Positions 10,201 through 17,600 of a stretch of 38,687 bases of DNA are shown here, piece by piece. The notes beneath the pieces are model-generated. The model was given only the letters and a program-made list of their open reading frames with translations. It ran no database searches and had not been told where the DNA came from. A program made the translations under genes and the position numbers. The first letter of the stretch is position 1; every line of letters begins with the position of its first letter. The DNA is from Trichomonas tenax. Lineage: Eukaryota; Parabasalia; Trichomonadida; Trichomonadidae. The stretch is from positions 1 to 38,687 of the forward strand of contig JALKBU010000459.1 of NCBI GenBank assembly GCA_023091735.1. The letters run 5' to 3'.

Positions 10201-12576
10201 TCTTCGTCACAGTTCTTCTCTGTTCCTGACCAATACGTTGCACTCAACGACAAAGTGAAGGACCATGGAATCACGATATCGTTCACACCTGTTAAGCCTG
10301 GAGAGTACCCGTGCAAGGTCGTCATGCTCTCTCGGTACGATGTCCGCGTGTACAGTGTCAAAGGAATCGGACTTGCGAACACGCAGTCGTTCCAGATTGA
10401 GTTCAATATTGTCGCTGGGCAGAGCGTCCAACAAGACATTCCTTTTGAGAGCACGGCGAAGAAGATATGGGAGTTCAAGTCTTCTGTCAACGGACCAGCA
10501 GCGCAGATGTTCACTGTCCCGAACAGGTTCTCTGTGCCTCCGCGGGGAACATTCCAGCTTCCGGTCAATTTCGCGTGCAAGCAGATCGGTGACTTCAAGG
10601 CGGACTTGACAGTGACGAACATGTCGAAGGAGGCAATCACTGTTTACAAACTGATCGCGCATGTTGAAGAACCGCCTGCAGCTGAGAAAGTCAAATTCAC
10701 CGCAGTCGCGAGAAAAGTTTGTCCGCAGAAGCTTAAAATTGAGTGTTTCACGAAGGGATATGTGAATGTGACGACGACTCTTCCAATCGTTGATGTCCCA
10801 AAGACTTTCGAATTCTGCAAGCAGGGCTACATTGTTGAGATGCCATTCAAGATATTCTCCGTTCAATCCGGTGTTTGCGCAGGAACGATAACGCTGACTG
10901 ATCCATCGAACGGTTTCTACAACTGGTACGTTGTCGAGATCGATGTCGACAGACCTCCACCTGAGCAGACGATCGAAGTGACAACAGTCGCAAGACAGAG
11001 CGCGACAGTGACGATCCCAATAACGAATGATAATGAGAATGAGGTCGAGTTCGATGTTGATTTCGACGAAGTTGACTTCTTCGGTCTGAAGAAGTTCAAA
11101 GTCGCAGGAAAGACGACGACTGAGTACAAACTGATATTCTCGCCGCTCACTCAATTCGAGAGAGAGTCTTCTATATCGTTCTCAAACGAGTCACAGGGAG
11201 AGTTCATATACAACTTGAGCCTCCACGTGTCGCAGCCAGAGACGAACGTGATCGCACCTCTCACTGCACCTGTCGGACAGTCTTCTTCTTACTTCATAAC
11301 AATAGAGAATCCGCTAAACAAGAGGTCTTCGTTTACGATAAAAGACGACGAGAACAACTCATTCGTCATCATCGGGAAGAAAATGTTCAACTTGAGTCCT
11401 TTCGAGAAGAAGCAGATCGAGATAAAGTACATTCCAAGCTGCGTTGGTGTTAAAGAGTCTGGAAACATATACGTCAACTCTCCAGAGATCGGAGAGTGGT
11501 TCTACTCTATATCTGGAATCGGAAAGCCGCCTCAGCCTCTATCGCCTATCATTGTTGAAGGTTTGGTGATGTCTCCGACATCGGCGATTGCTGTGTTCAA
11601 GAACCCATTCAACCACCCTGTCAAGTGCAGTTGGTCTCTCACTTCGACAGCAGAGTTCAAACTGCTGACGAAGAAGAGGCAACACTTCCTCAGAATCTAC
11701 AATGAAGAGATTCAGATCCCGTTCTCGTTCGCACCGAAGACTGCAGGGCAATTCGGAGGTTCGATCGTCATCGACACAGACAACGTGAGGTGGTCGATTC
11801 CTATAATCGGAAACGCTTCGACAGCAGAGGGAAACATAAACCCTGTCATGAAAGGACACGCTGACACTGAAGTCGTATTAAACATCGAGATGCCTCTCGT
11901 CGGTGAAAAGGAGGCATTCGGACCTCACGACTACGTGATCACTCCTCAGTACGAGAAAGGATACGAGTTCATCAGGAACATATTCGAGATGAAAACAGAG
12001 AGTGTGAAATCTGTCAAGGAAAACATGCACTTGATGATTGTTGCGAAGATGTTCCCGAGGAGGCCGATAGAAACATCGATCGACTCAACTGTCGTAAACC
12101 AGCTCGGACAGAAGTGGCACTTCGTCATTCAGGTATCGATAGGACCAGGAAAGCCGATGGAGTCAATCGTCCTCAAGTGCGTACTCAATCACTGCGTTCG
12201 ACATAGAGTCAGAGTTCCTTCGTTTCCGATAAGGACAGCGTTCAGAGTGTATTTCGCAGGAGGATCTGCGTGTGAGTTTAACGTAGTTCCGAGCAAAGGA
12301 TATATCGAGGCGAGCAGCGATGAGACGACAGAAGTTCCTTGCGACATCATTTTCGAGCCAAAGATGTACGGAAAAGTTCTAAAAGGATTATTAGTCATTG
12401 ACACTCTCGAGAGAGAATTCTTGTTCGAAATTGAAGGACTGATGCCAAAGTACATCGTTCCAGACGGAGAATCGAACGACAAAGATCTCAGTGACACAGT
12501 TGCTCGTCTCAACGGAAACAAAGTTAACAAGAGAAAGATCGAAGAACCAAAAATCGCAAAACCAAAGTTATGTTAA
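4222..12576 (+). CDS. CFAP47: CFAP47-like flagellar protein (ASH domains with central CH domain)
   Basis: A 2784-residue protein made mostly of immunoglobulin-like ASH/MSP beta-domains (ASPM-SPD-2-Hydin), recognisable by recurring patterns such as DMGNIPVNNKINEHFSITN, NFGRQIVNTTV and DLGLIPTGVQQTSVIKIKN. A charged helical linker lies at about 430-600. A calponin-homology region at about 1450-1620 (EAWTLVIWQVIKLFF, then LLKWLSVYH-like and VDFQELQDVSLIGAVVDSH segments, ending SLPFFIP) leads straight back into ASH repeats. ASH-CH-ASH order in one giant protein is typical of CFAP47, an axonemal central-apparatus protein of about 3200 residues in animals. A Ser/Thr/Gln-rich linker sits at about 1703-1757 and the tail is basic. 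I chose ATG 4222; the frame is open upstream to about 4195 but without an ATG. The 3' two thirds are clearly richer in G+C than the 5' part. No intron is seen. Hydin or another ASH protein is the main alternative. Confidence 0.78.
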   Translation: MKALKISPDALVFRECVVGESDTIDVWAQNTSGKPQIIKFALPPNSPFSIPLNKGGITPHSLETRTKITYVPKTNEVVHSTLIVKYSNGEITVPITAYPKCPAVTLSTTSIDMGNIPVNNKINEHFSITNFSSVETKMKITSNNKNLAIVNPERVLNPRRKDDILFTVHSTDSGPFNAILKVEVEGVIDPIPLIYVKANIIGTPLEFWYENKKVDDLNFGKIYSGQKKVLVVSIRNPDKAVRSFAISHLNDPNSAMIDHDPTKIFQAIPLEGVLQPNSETKINLVFSPPFANFENDIESVFTHSFKMDILETRQTSEISLMGSSVGIFATFDPVDFNFGRQIVNTTVTKKLTITNNSSFLPIDILLKNVAQFRFVPESLTIPPQKTKTMNINFYPRNLGEFSHSISILINNGLAQRTVNLNGTAVKRDVEVKKFVRPDIWSIVPDAEFAREHPVSAFGLDDKELNEKLRKREQFDKYITDSAEKREEFTNKTRLIEHLSLQAKEYLSMTKSNFNDDDVKEIVENEMKKGQQPDTNFGLSFGDGLQEPDPGFMPEKKPDRVTINNSLSSNTSGEVQTGRLRLKPTTPPEINECSRKLSPAQQLSVLCSLNAINFGVVSVYSTQSKEIVITNNLQQNIFVEFKIDNEELKNSTPLTQVIPPLQNASFSIVFSTSKEQTYNKTIQYVVNNFHKFQVNIAAQSIPIEMRLSKKEVTFGFGYGQTKFECSEVVTLYNNSNANAHYTWRNITKPFSIAHEQGTIPPQGKLDVTLLYTPDEAPHSECVATFFVVGGLQRTLKLIGDTGKSKIVIPKKTVDLGLIPTGVQQTSVIKIKNTGADDALFSLAYPELIGLAITPKYGRIISNEIKQLNVTYSCNTPGEFTHPVTISIAGAPPIKINVTGSGQLPYVSIKNEILEYGKLFIGAIEKKRISIVNKGKISAALNLDLTEYNAFSIEYSAELGQCGLDGKQNAIILNGSEDSKSYRITVIPDSAVDFQLVFQPNDVESYTFELPLSMSSNSDVPLKEHPVVSAQAIHAPLLPNKTCVDFGISPLFDSSNPNCRPSHQEVVLRNESKVPICFRFDSLKLPKCITIDNDSGTVDYLGTVSIFFKFRPTNITPVCCEIPLYATLDNEEVLITSLQISGVGSSRMFRTSTNYVCLPIVPVGMTSTVTIDVINSCFIQATLKAELAVNTKNIPLRVEFPQTNTLQYTVASIPLKISFMNTKPLSFSTVVALIDDKGHSYSFNVSATTDHSIFTLYPIINLNKYTISMQGGRTPFITTNIETPDFLSGYLSASDYKDIRNVKSSVTPEMLDFLRRFINKSAISSPIGEFPFDIANDPNILLDIITNFGGKKLTIGEYSKKEMTSKVKDLQMIIQNLISQGAMLSCIKPEFLLPKDDFILFNRAKITRKLFGLDFTGAQDLSTLPPNVVDTFSASQSFVNSMLKELHVLDETFSTLSSEAWTLVIWQVIKLFFVSKIDTSKFNATPGFLDAIRVLKSKVSEFQFNEINRLFRQGALSNVYGPQEGLVLKWLSVYHSKHVSARAIVDFQELQDVSLIGAVVDSHVSKPLFESSQKDPGSLVTILHDLRSNVSLTPIDFVKGDAPTLALIAIQLYMSLPFFIPSNSIEFKTPLNTNIVQSVSISNPSNREIAYTARLEGSKNFSLVAHSITLQPHENAEFLVDYFSRTHEVETARLFLTPERPKAIFKSDSQSSTPNMSARSNKGIRTPTVSQQQSRTKLQSLRPQTSMAKTLNQANTSPAFASTIVVDLVSNTVITLPKTSVTIETEMYKPMKIDIEVPNILKKVGNFKLFSKTFEITPNLSQEAASKQLHMFLTDLSIENDIQESKNPFENYIIKHKSFIFNQREISFIKEHSTARVSAEFIPISMKKLRCFLVFFNQSLGEFVYEIIGNPLLPEPTADLTGQLKVECKHKVSTNVNIDSCNPNLCWALAYSSERIANLATYISERKLKEVVSIKQREITHIFTQNFQSQNYTIQSSSQFFSVPDQYVALNDKVKDHGITISFTPVKPGEYPCKVVMLSRYDVRVYSVKGIGLANTQSFQIEFNIVAGQSVQQDIPFESTAKKIWEFKSSVNGPAAQMFTVPNRFSVPPRGTFQLPVNFACKQIGDFKADLTVTNMSKEAITVYKLIAHVEEPPAAEKVKFTAVARKVCPQKLKIECFTKGYVNVTTTLPIVDVPKTFEFCKQGYIVEMPFKIFSVQSGVCAGTITLTDPSNGFYNWYVVEIDVDRPPPEQTIEVTTVARQSATVTIPITNDNENEVEFDVDFDEVDFFGLKKFKVAGKTTTEYKLIFSPLTQFERESSISFSNESQGEFIYNLSLHVSQPETNVIAPLTAPVGQSSSYFITIENPLNKRSSFTIKDDENNSFVIIGKKMFNLSPFEKKQIEIKYIPSCVGVKESGNIYVNSPEIGEWFYSISGIGKPPQPLSPIIVEGLVMSPTSAIAVFKNPFNHPVKCSWSLTSTAEFKLLTKKRQHFLRIYNEEIQIPFSFAPKTAGQFGGSIVIDTDNVRWSIPIIGNASTAEGNINPVMKGHADTEVVLNIEMPLVGEKEAFGPHDYVITPQYEKGYEFIRNIFEMKTESVKSVKENMHLMIVAKMFPRRPIETSIDSTVVNQLGQKWHFVIQVSIGPGKPMESIVLKCVLNHCVRHRVRVPSFPIRTAFRVYFAGGSACEFNVVPSKGYIEASSDETTEVPCDIIFEPKMYGKVLKGLLVIDTLEREFLFEIEGLMPKYIVPDGESNDKDLSDTVARLNGNKVNKRKIEEPKIAKPKLC

Positions 12577-12635
12577 TTGATATTTTCGATTATGTTTTAT
12601 GTTTTGTTTTATTTATAAATGCTTTATAGATTTAT

Positions 12636-13100
12636 TTATTGATTTATGATTCGATGAAAAAAAAAACAAATCATTGCTTTGTTGTCTTTGAAGCGGCATC
12701 GATAATTCGCTTTGGAGAATGTGTTTTCGACTTTGATGTGTTGAGATTGATCGCAGTTATTAAATTTGTCTGTACTCATTTCTTCTATACATTTCATATT
12801 CTCAGATATATAAAACAAACAATCTTCAACTGTTGGCTGACATTCATATGTGTAATTTGTTTCATCTCCAACATTGGATAAGATGTTACATTTATATATA
12901 TTTTTGTTGTGCTACTGCATTGAATAAAATGGGTAACACATCTGTGAGAAGTTCCTTTCTAAAATGTTGAGGCTAAAAATTGGCCATTTGTGAAGTATCT
13001 TCTGTTGCTCTGTTGATAACTGCCTCTGAAAAAGTCATCCCAATAAAAACAAAGGAATCTCAGAACAAAAATGTTGTTTCGTTGAACAAAACAACATTTT
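12636..13100 (-). pseudogene. Second Pmp-like beta-helix relic, antisense to CFAP47-like gene
   Basis: Read on the minus strand this spacer matches the relic at 3114-3915. It gives, in order, YQQSNRRYFTNGQFLASTF (around 12965-13030), THFIQCSSTTKIYKCNILSN and PTVEDCLF (around 12815-12950), then KVENTFSKANYRCRFKDNKA (around 12680-12745). The plus-strand relic has FLEFSTF, KIYKCNILYN, TVEDCLF and KVENTLCKADYRFRLEDSR in the same order. A TAG interrupts the frame near 12963, no start codon is present, and the segment between TVEDCLF and KVENT is shorter than in the other copy. The remaining upstream part to about 13170 may also belong to it. It is a decayed paralogue inserted or left between two genes in the opposite orientation. 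Confidence 0.55.
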
Positions 13101-13450
13101 GGTTTTTTGATTTTTTTATTTTTCATCAAGGCAAATTGGGTGAAAATACATTCTGTGTTGATGGCAATTAATATTTAATTGTAATTCTATTTTCTTACTA
13201 TCTTATTAAGCATCAACAGCCTTTTGGAATAACAATCTGATCTCAAATTATTTGTTATATAATAGATTCGTTCATATTTGATAATTTGAATTTGCTTCAA
13301 TGAGTATATCATATGAAGCAAAATAATTGCAAAGGTATTATTTTTTGAGTCTAAAATAATTGTTATCACAATAATGAGGTGAATCGGGAAAAAATAAAAT
13401 TAGGGTCTATAACTTCATAAGACCCTGCGATGAAAAACCGTTATTTTTAG
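13101..13450. other. AT-rich spacer upstream of the MEMO1-like gene
   Basis: Mostly low-complexity AT-rich DNA. The last 50 bases hold an inverted repeat around an initiator-like motif and a six-codon upstream frame. No gene is supported elsewhere in it. Confidence 0.4.
13402..13426 (+). promoter_or_regulatory. Initiator-like TCATA in the loop of a perfect inverted repeat
   Basis: AGGGTCT at 13402-13408 and AGACCCT at 13420-13426 are perfect inverted copies around an 11-base loop. The loop contains TCATA (13415-13419), a match to the trichomonad initiator, with the predicted first transcribed A at 13417, 34 bases before the ATG at 13451. A tiny frame (ATG 13430, TAG 13448-13450) ends directly against the start codon. 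The arms could be a symmetric protein site or a hairpin; the sequence alone does not decide. Confidence 0.4.
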
Positions 13451-14365
13451 ATGTCTTTCGTCCGCAAAGCTACACATGGTGGCGAGTGGTATCCAACGGA
13501 TGACTCACTCAACACGATGCTGGAGGCGTCTTTTCACTACGCACAACCGAAACCAAACGCTGATACAGGATTAAAAGGCGTTATTTCTCCGCACTCGTGC
13601 TATCAAGTCTGTTTGAGGACAGCAGCTCACTCATTTTCATGCATAAATCCAGATAAATACGACAGAATCGTTATTTTAGGCACATGTCATCACATTGCAC
13701 TCTCAGAGGGCTTAGTTTCGCACGCCACTGAGGTAGAAACGCCGCTTGGCAATATCCAAGTCGATGTAGAAACGTGCGAGAAGCTGGCAACAGAAAATGG
13801 CGATGCAATCCAATGGATTGACCAAAAAGTCGACGAAAACGAGCATTCTCTCGAAATGCAGTACCCACTCATCAAATACATATGGAAAGACCGCGATGTT
13901 AAGATTATTCCATTGTTGATCGGATCAGTGAATGAAGCGAGAGAGATTGAGATCGCTGAGATACTTTCTCCGATCATTCTCGAGGAAAGGACTTTCTTCA
14001 TCATCTCTTCAGACTTCACACACTGGGGAGCAATTTTCCACTTCACAAAGATGGCTTCGGACAAGAAGCAACTTTTTCAGCAATTACAGATCTTCGATGA
14101 CCATTCAATTAATATCATTCATGGATTCAACTATGAACACTTCAGATTCCAAATTGATGAAATTTCCGGATCAATTTGTGGATGTTATTCTATATTATTG
14201 ATATTGCGTATTCTCGCTGATGGATACAAATTCGAGGTTTTCGATCGCTCAGAGTTATGTGAACTCAGAACAATGCGCGATTTCTCTATTTCATATGTAG
14301 CTGCTGGTTTCTATGATAAATCTCAGAGACCAGAAAGTCAGCCACCAGAAACTGATGATAATTAA
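13451..14365 (+). CDS. MEMO1: MEMO1 family protein
   Basis: A 304-residue protein matching the Memo family over its whole length (human MEMO1 has 297 residues). Visible blocks are GGEWYP near residue 11, ISPHSCY with His48, LGTCHHIAL with His80 and His81, DENEHSLEMQ with Glu131 and His132, SSDFTHWG with Asp188 and His191, and SICG with Cys243. The metal-site residues known from human MEMO1 (two His and a Cys) are therefore kept. MEMO1 is a cytosolic metal-binding protein linked to redox control, cell motility and cytoskeleton signalling, with a fold related to class III extradiol dioxygenases; its role in trichomonads is unknown. One difference is that the His usually found shortly after the ICG motif is Tyr here. 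The gene converges with the CPLANE1-like gene across a 312-base spacer. Confidence 0.9.
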   Translation: MSFVRKATHGGEWYPTDDSLNTMLEASFHYAQPKPNADTGLKGVISPHSCYQVCLRTAAHSFSCINPDKYDRIVILGTCHHIALSEGLVSHATEVETPLGNIQVDVETCEKLATENGDAIQWIDQKVDENEHSLEMQYPLIKYIWKDRDVKIIPLLIGSVNEAREIEIAEILSPIILEERTFFIISSDFTHWGAIFHFTKMASDKKQLFQQLQIFDDHSINIIHGFNYEHFRFQIDEISGSICGCYSILLILRILADGYKFEVFDRSELCELRTMRDFSISYVAAGFYDKSQRPESQPPETDDN

Positions 14366-14518
14366 TGTAAACTAATATTTATATTTTTGATAAACAAAAA
14401 TGCAAAAATAATTTAAAAAATAAGAATCTAATGTAATTTCGAATCATAATTTATAAAAATGTCAATGTGCGGTTTATTTACATATATTCGGGAGAGAAAA
14501 CGAGTTTTGGAAGATGCA

Positions 14519-14548
14519 TTTGTCATGTAAATACTTTTACACGACAAA
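14519..14548. repeat. 13-bp hairpin between two convergent genes
   Basis: Bases 14519-14531 and 14536-14548 are inverted copies with one mismatch (A opposite C) and a four-base loop TACT. The hairpin lies in the 312-base spacer (14366-14677) between the MEMO1-like and CPLANE1-like genes, where both transcripts end. Nothing else is seen in that spacer. Confidence 0.5.
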
Positions 14549-14677
14549 GTATTATCCCTCTAATAAAAAGCTTGTGTGCTGTTGGATTGGATAAGAGATA
14601 AGGATGCTTTTAAAGATTTTGCGTATCAGTTTAATTTAAACAAACAAATAATAACCTTTTACAACAAAACAAATATA

Positions 14678-17600
14678 TTATTGATTCTTTGGAGGAATTT
14701 CTCTGAGAACAACTTTCTTCTTGTTGACTTGCTGTGGTGGAGGATATCCTTTTTCTCTCATGTGAACGTTCGATTCTTTGACTTCTTGGACGCCAACATA
14801 AGTCATTCCATTTCCACTTTCAACAGCGATGATTTTGGCTTTCTGCATTCCAGCAACATCAGGATCAGCTGATCTTTGTCCGATAATTCTGTTTCCTTTG
14901 ATATCTTGAAGTGTTGGTCTGAAATCAGGTCCAAATTCATCGCTGCTCATCAATCCTTCATTGGGATCAAATGGAGCTCCATTCGTTGTTGTCGTTGAAG
15001 TTCTTTGTTCAACTCTTTCATACCTGTATTCTTCGCTAACAGATCTTGGTGAAATCTGAATGTTTGTTGGTGGTGTGACACCAAAATCAAGGATTGGACG
15101 AAGATTTGGAGTATCATCTCTCGGTGGAGGACGTTTGAATGTTGGAGTTGGCTTCAAGTTCCTGACAGGCATTGGATCGCCCCCAGCTTCATCGAGAAGC
15201 TGTATAACATGTCTGTGGAGTGCGTCATCAGTCGGGAATGGATCTGAATAAGGAACATGGCCTTGCTTTGGTGGTTTCAAGTCGATATCAGATATTTCTG
15301 ATGTCTCGAGATCGTAATCGATGCTTATATTCGGTGGATTCGCTGGACGAGTTGCGAAGATGATTCTTGGGAACCTCTCTCTTGGCTGTTCGATAGGACG
15401 AGGAGGAGGCGGTGGTTCACGCATTTCAAACTGAATTGAAGCATTTGCGCGATCAGGTTTTACTGCATCTGATTCTTTCTCTTTGACAGGTTTGTCGTTG
15501 ACTTCTTCTCTCCTGAAATCTGCAGGATCGAAGTCCCAGATTGGTCCAAATGCATTCTCAGGGTTTGGATTTGCATATCCATGAATAATATCGGGAACTT
15601 GCATTGCATAGATGTTGTTGAATTCTGGATATGGAGGTCCCATGTAAGGATAATCGTACATTGGAATATCGAAGTTGTCTGGAGCTCTGTGTCTTCCTTT
15701 CTTGTCAAACAACAAAGGCTGTAACGTAACGCCATCATCGGAATCACTTGATGCTTCAACTGGCCTTGGTTTGCGTTTCTTTCGTTCATATTGATCATCA
15801 TCCGATGAACTTTCTTTCTTCCTCATCTTCCTTCTGTGTTTCCTCCTCTTTGTCGGAATCTTTGGCTGAATTGGAGGATGGAATTCACCAGCGGAAAGAG
15901 AAGATATTTCGTTGATATCTTTATTTGGTTTCTCAATTGTCAATGAAAATTCAGGTCCATCGGCAAGTTGGAAGTCTCCCAAGTCTCTGAGTTCATCAGG
16001 AAGATTATCACCGCACTCGAAACCAGTAAGTGAACGAGCGAGGACGCATCTTAAGTATGGAAGAATATATGTGACAACTAAAGCAAACAGAAGTCTGCTT
16101 GATGGAATTTGATCTTTGTCATTAGTGAATATTTCAACAGCTGTTTGAATTCTTGTCAATTCTCGTGCATTGATGTTTGCAAGGATTTTCTCTGCGAAGT
16201 CAACGAAATCAGGATCTTCTGTGTATATCTTTGATCCTGAAATATAATGTGCATAAATATCTGGTGAGAAATTTGATGTTGGGAACTGTGAAATATGTTC
16301 TTTCACAGCACCGATGTTCATGAAATCAGAAAATCCAAGTAATCTCAAACAATTGTCGCCAGCACCACCAATCATTTCTTTGATTGCTGAGGCTCTGTAT
16401 TTTGCAAACCAAAGAAGTCTGAAAAGCTCAAAAATACTTTCACGAAGAGATTCTGGAACTTGAAGGAAATGACGCTTCAAGAAATTCGAAATATTTCTGT
16501 AATCAGCAGCGGAAATCGCTAATGAAACAATGACAGCAAAATCATCAACATCTTTTTCATCCTCTGGACAAACCATTTCGAATTCATTTTCAACGACAAT
16601 CAACTTAGAAAGGTTCTTAACTTTTCCATTATTGTCCGGTGAAGTTTCAACAATTTTGTTCTTCAATATGTCATTCAATGCGTTAACAGCCAAACCTCTG
16701 ATTCCATCTTCGTGTTCATTATCATTTGCGATGCATGTTCTCATTGCTTTCCATACTTTAATCGGATCATTTGCGCAAGCAATGATGATTTCTTTCGCGA
16801 GAGGAATTCCTTCGAGGCCAATTGAAGGATGTTTTCCAACAAAATACGCTTGATCGATTCTTCCTGCGAATAAAAGATAGTCAAACAGAGGCCTGAGGTT
16901 TGTCTGGACGTCCAAAAACATGCTTGTGTCATTGCTGTACATTGCTGTTCTGCACATTTTGCAAACAAGTCCAACATTTACATCAGAGCCATCCGGAGGC
17001 TTCTCGAAACTGTGCATTTGCTTCGCTTCTTCAGCATCATACATCATGATTGATCTTCCGTCATTATTAAACTTATTTTCGATCCAATCTCTTCTTTCAA
17101 CTTCATATTTCATGATATAGTGAATGTGTTTGTGCAGTGGACTTTTCGAATATTCTAATCTCTCTAAGATCGGATAATATGTTGGTAATTCTTTGTTTGT
17201 AATCCAGAAAACGCATCTTGCTAAAAGAATCGAGAAAAGATGTTCTCCGTTCTCATAAAACTTAACTACTGCGTCACTCACTGCTTGAAATATAGTATAT
17301 CTAAGTGGACTGAAAAGCGGGAATATTCTATAAACATTTGTCAAGAACAAAAGTTCAGCGAGATTTCTTTTGTCTGTGTAATCACCGTATTCGATTAATT
17401 TCTTTGTTGTTGCATACATCGGCTCAGCAGCTCCCTGTGGAAATGGGAGCGCAATCATAATATCGAGCGATTGTTTGATTGTCGAAACATCAATTCTAAG
17501 TGATCTCATTTCATTTCTTGAATAGATAGCAAACAATCCTGGATCATAACCATCACCTGCTGCCAAAAGAGGGAAAGATCCGCCACTAAATGGCGTCAAA

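Noticed and set aside
10207..11154. Antisense open frame of 315 codons inside the CFAP47-like gene.
   Set aside because: It is Arg/Glu/Leu-rich in the manner of shadows of G+C-rich codons, shows no family features, and lies wholly within a convincing gene.
12980..13171. A plus-strand gene of 63 codons, similar to a 22-codon plus-strand frame at 33454-33522.
   Set aside because: The first has no ATG. The similarity is better explained by the minus-strand Pmp-like reading, which matches a third copy at 3.3-3.9 kb.
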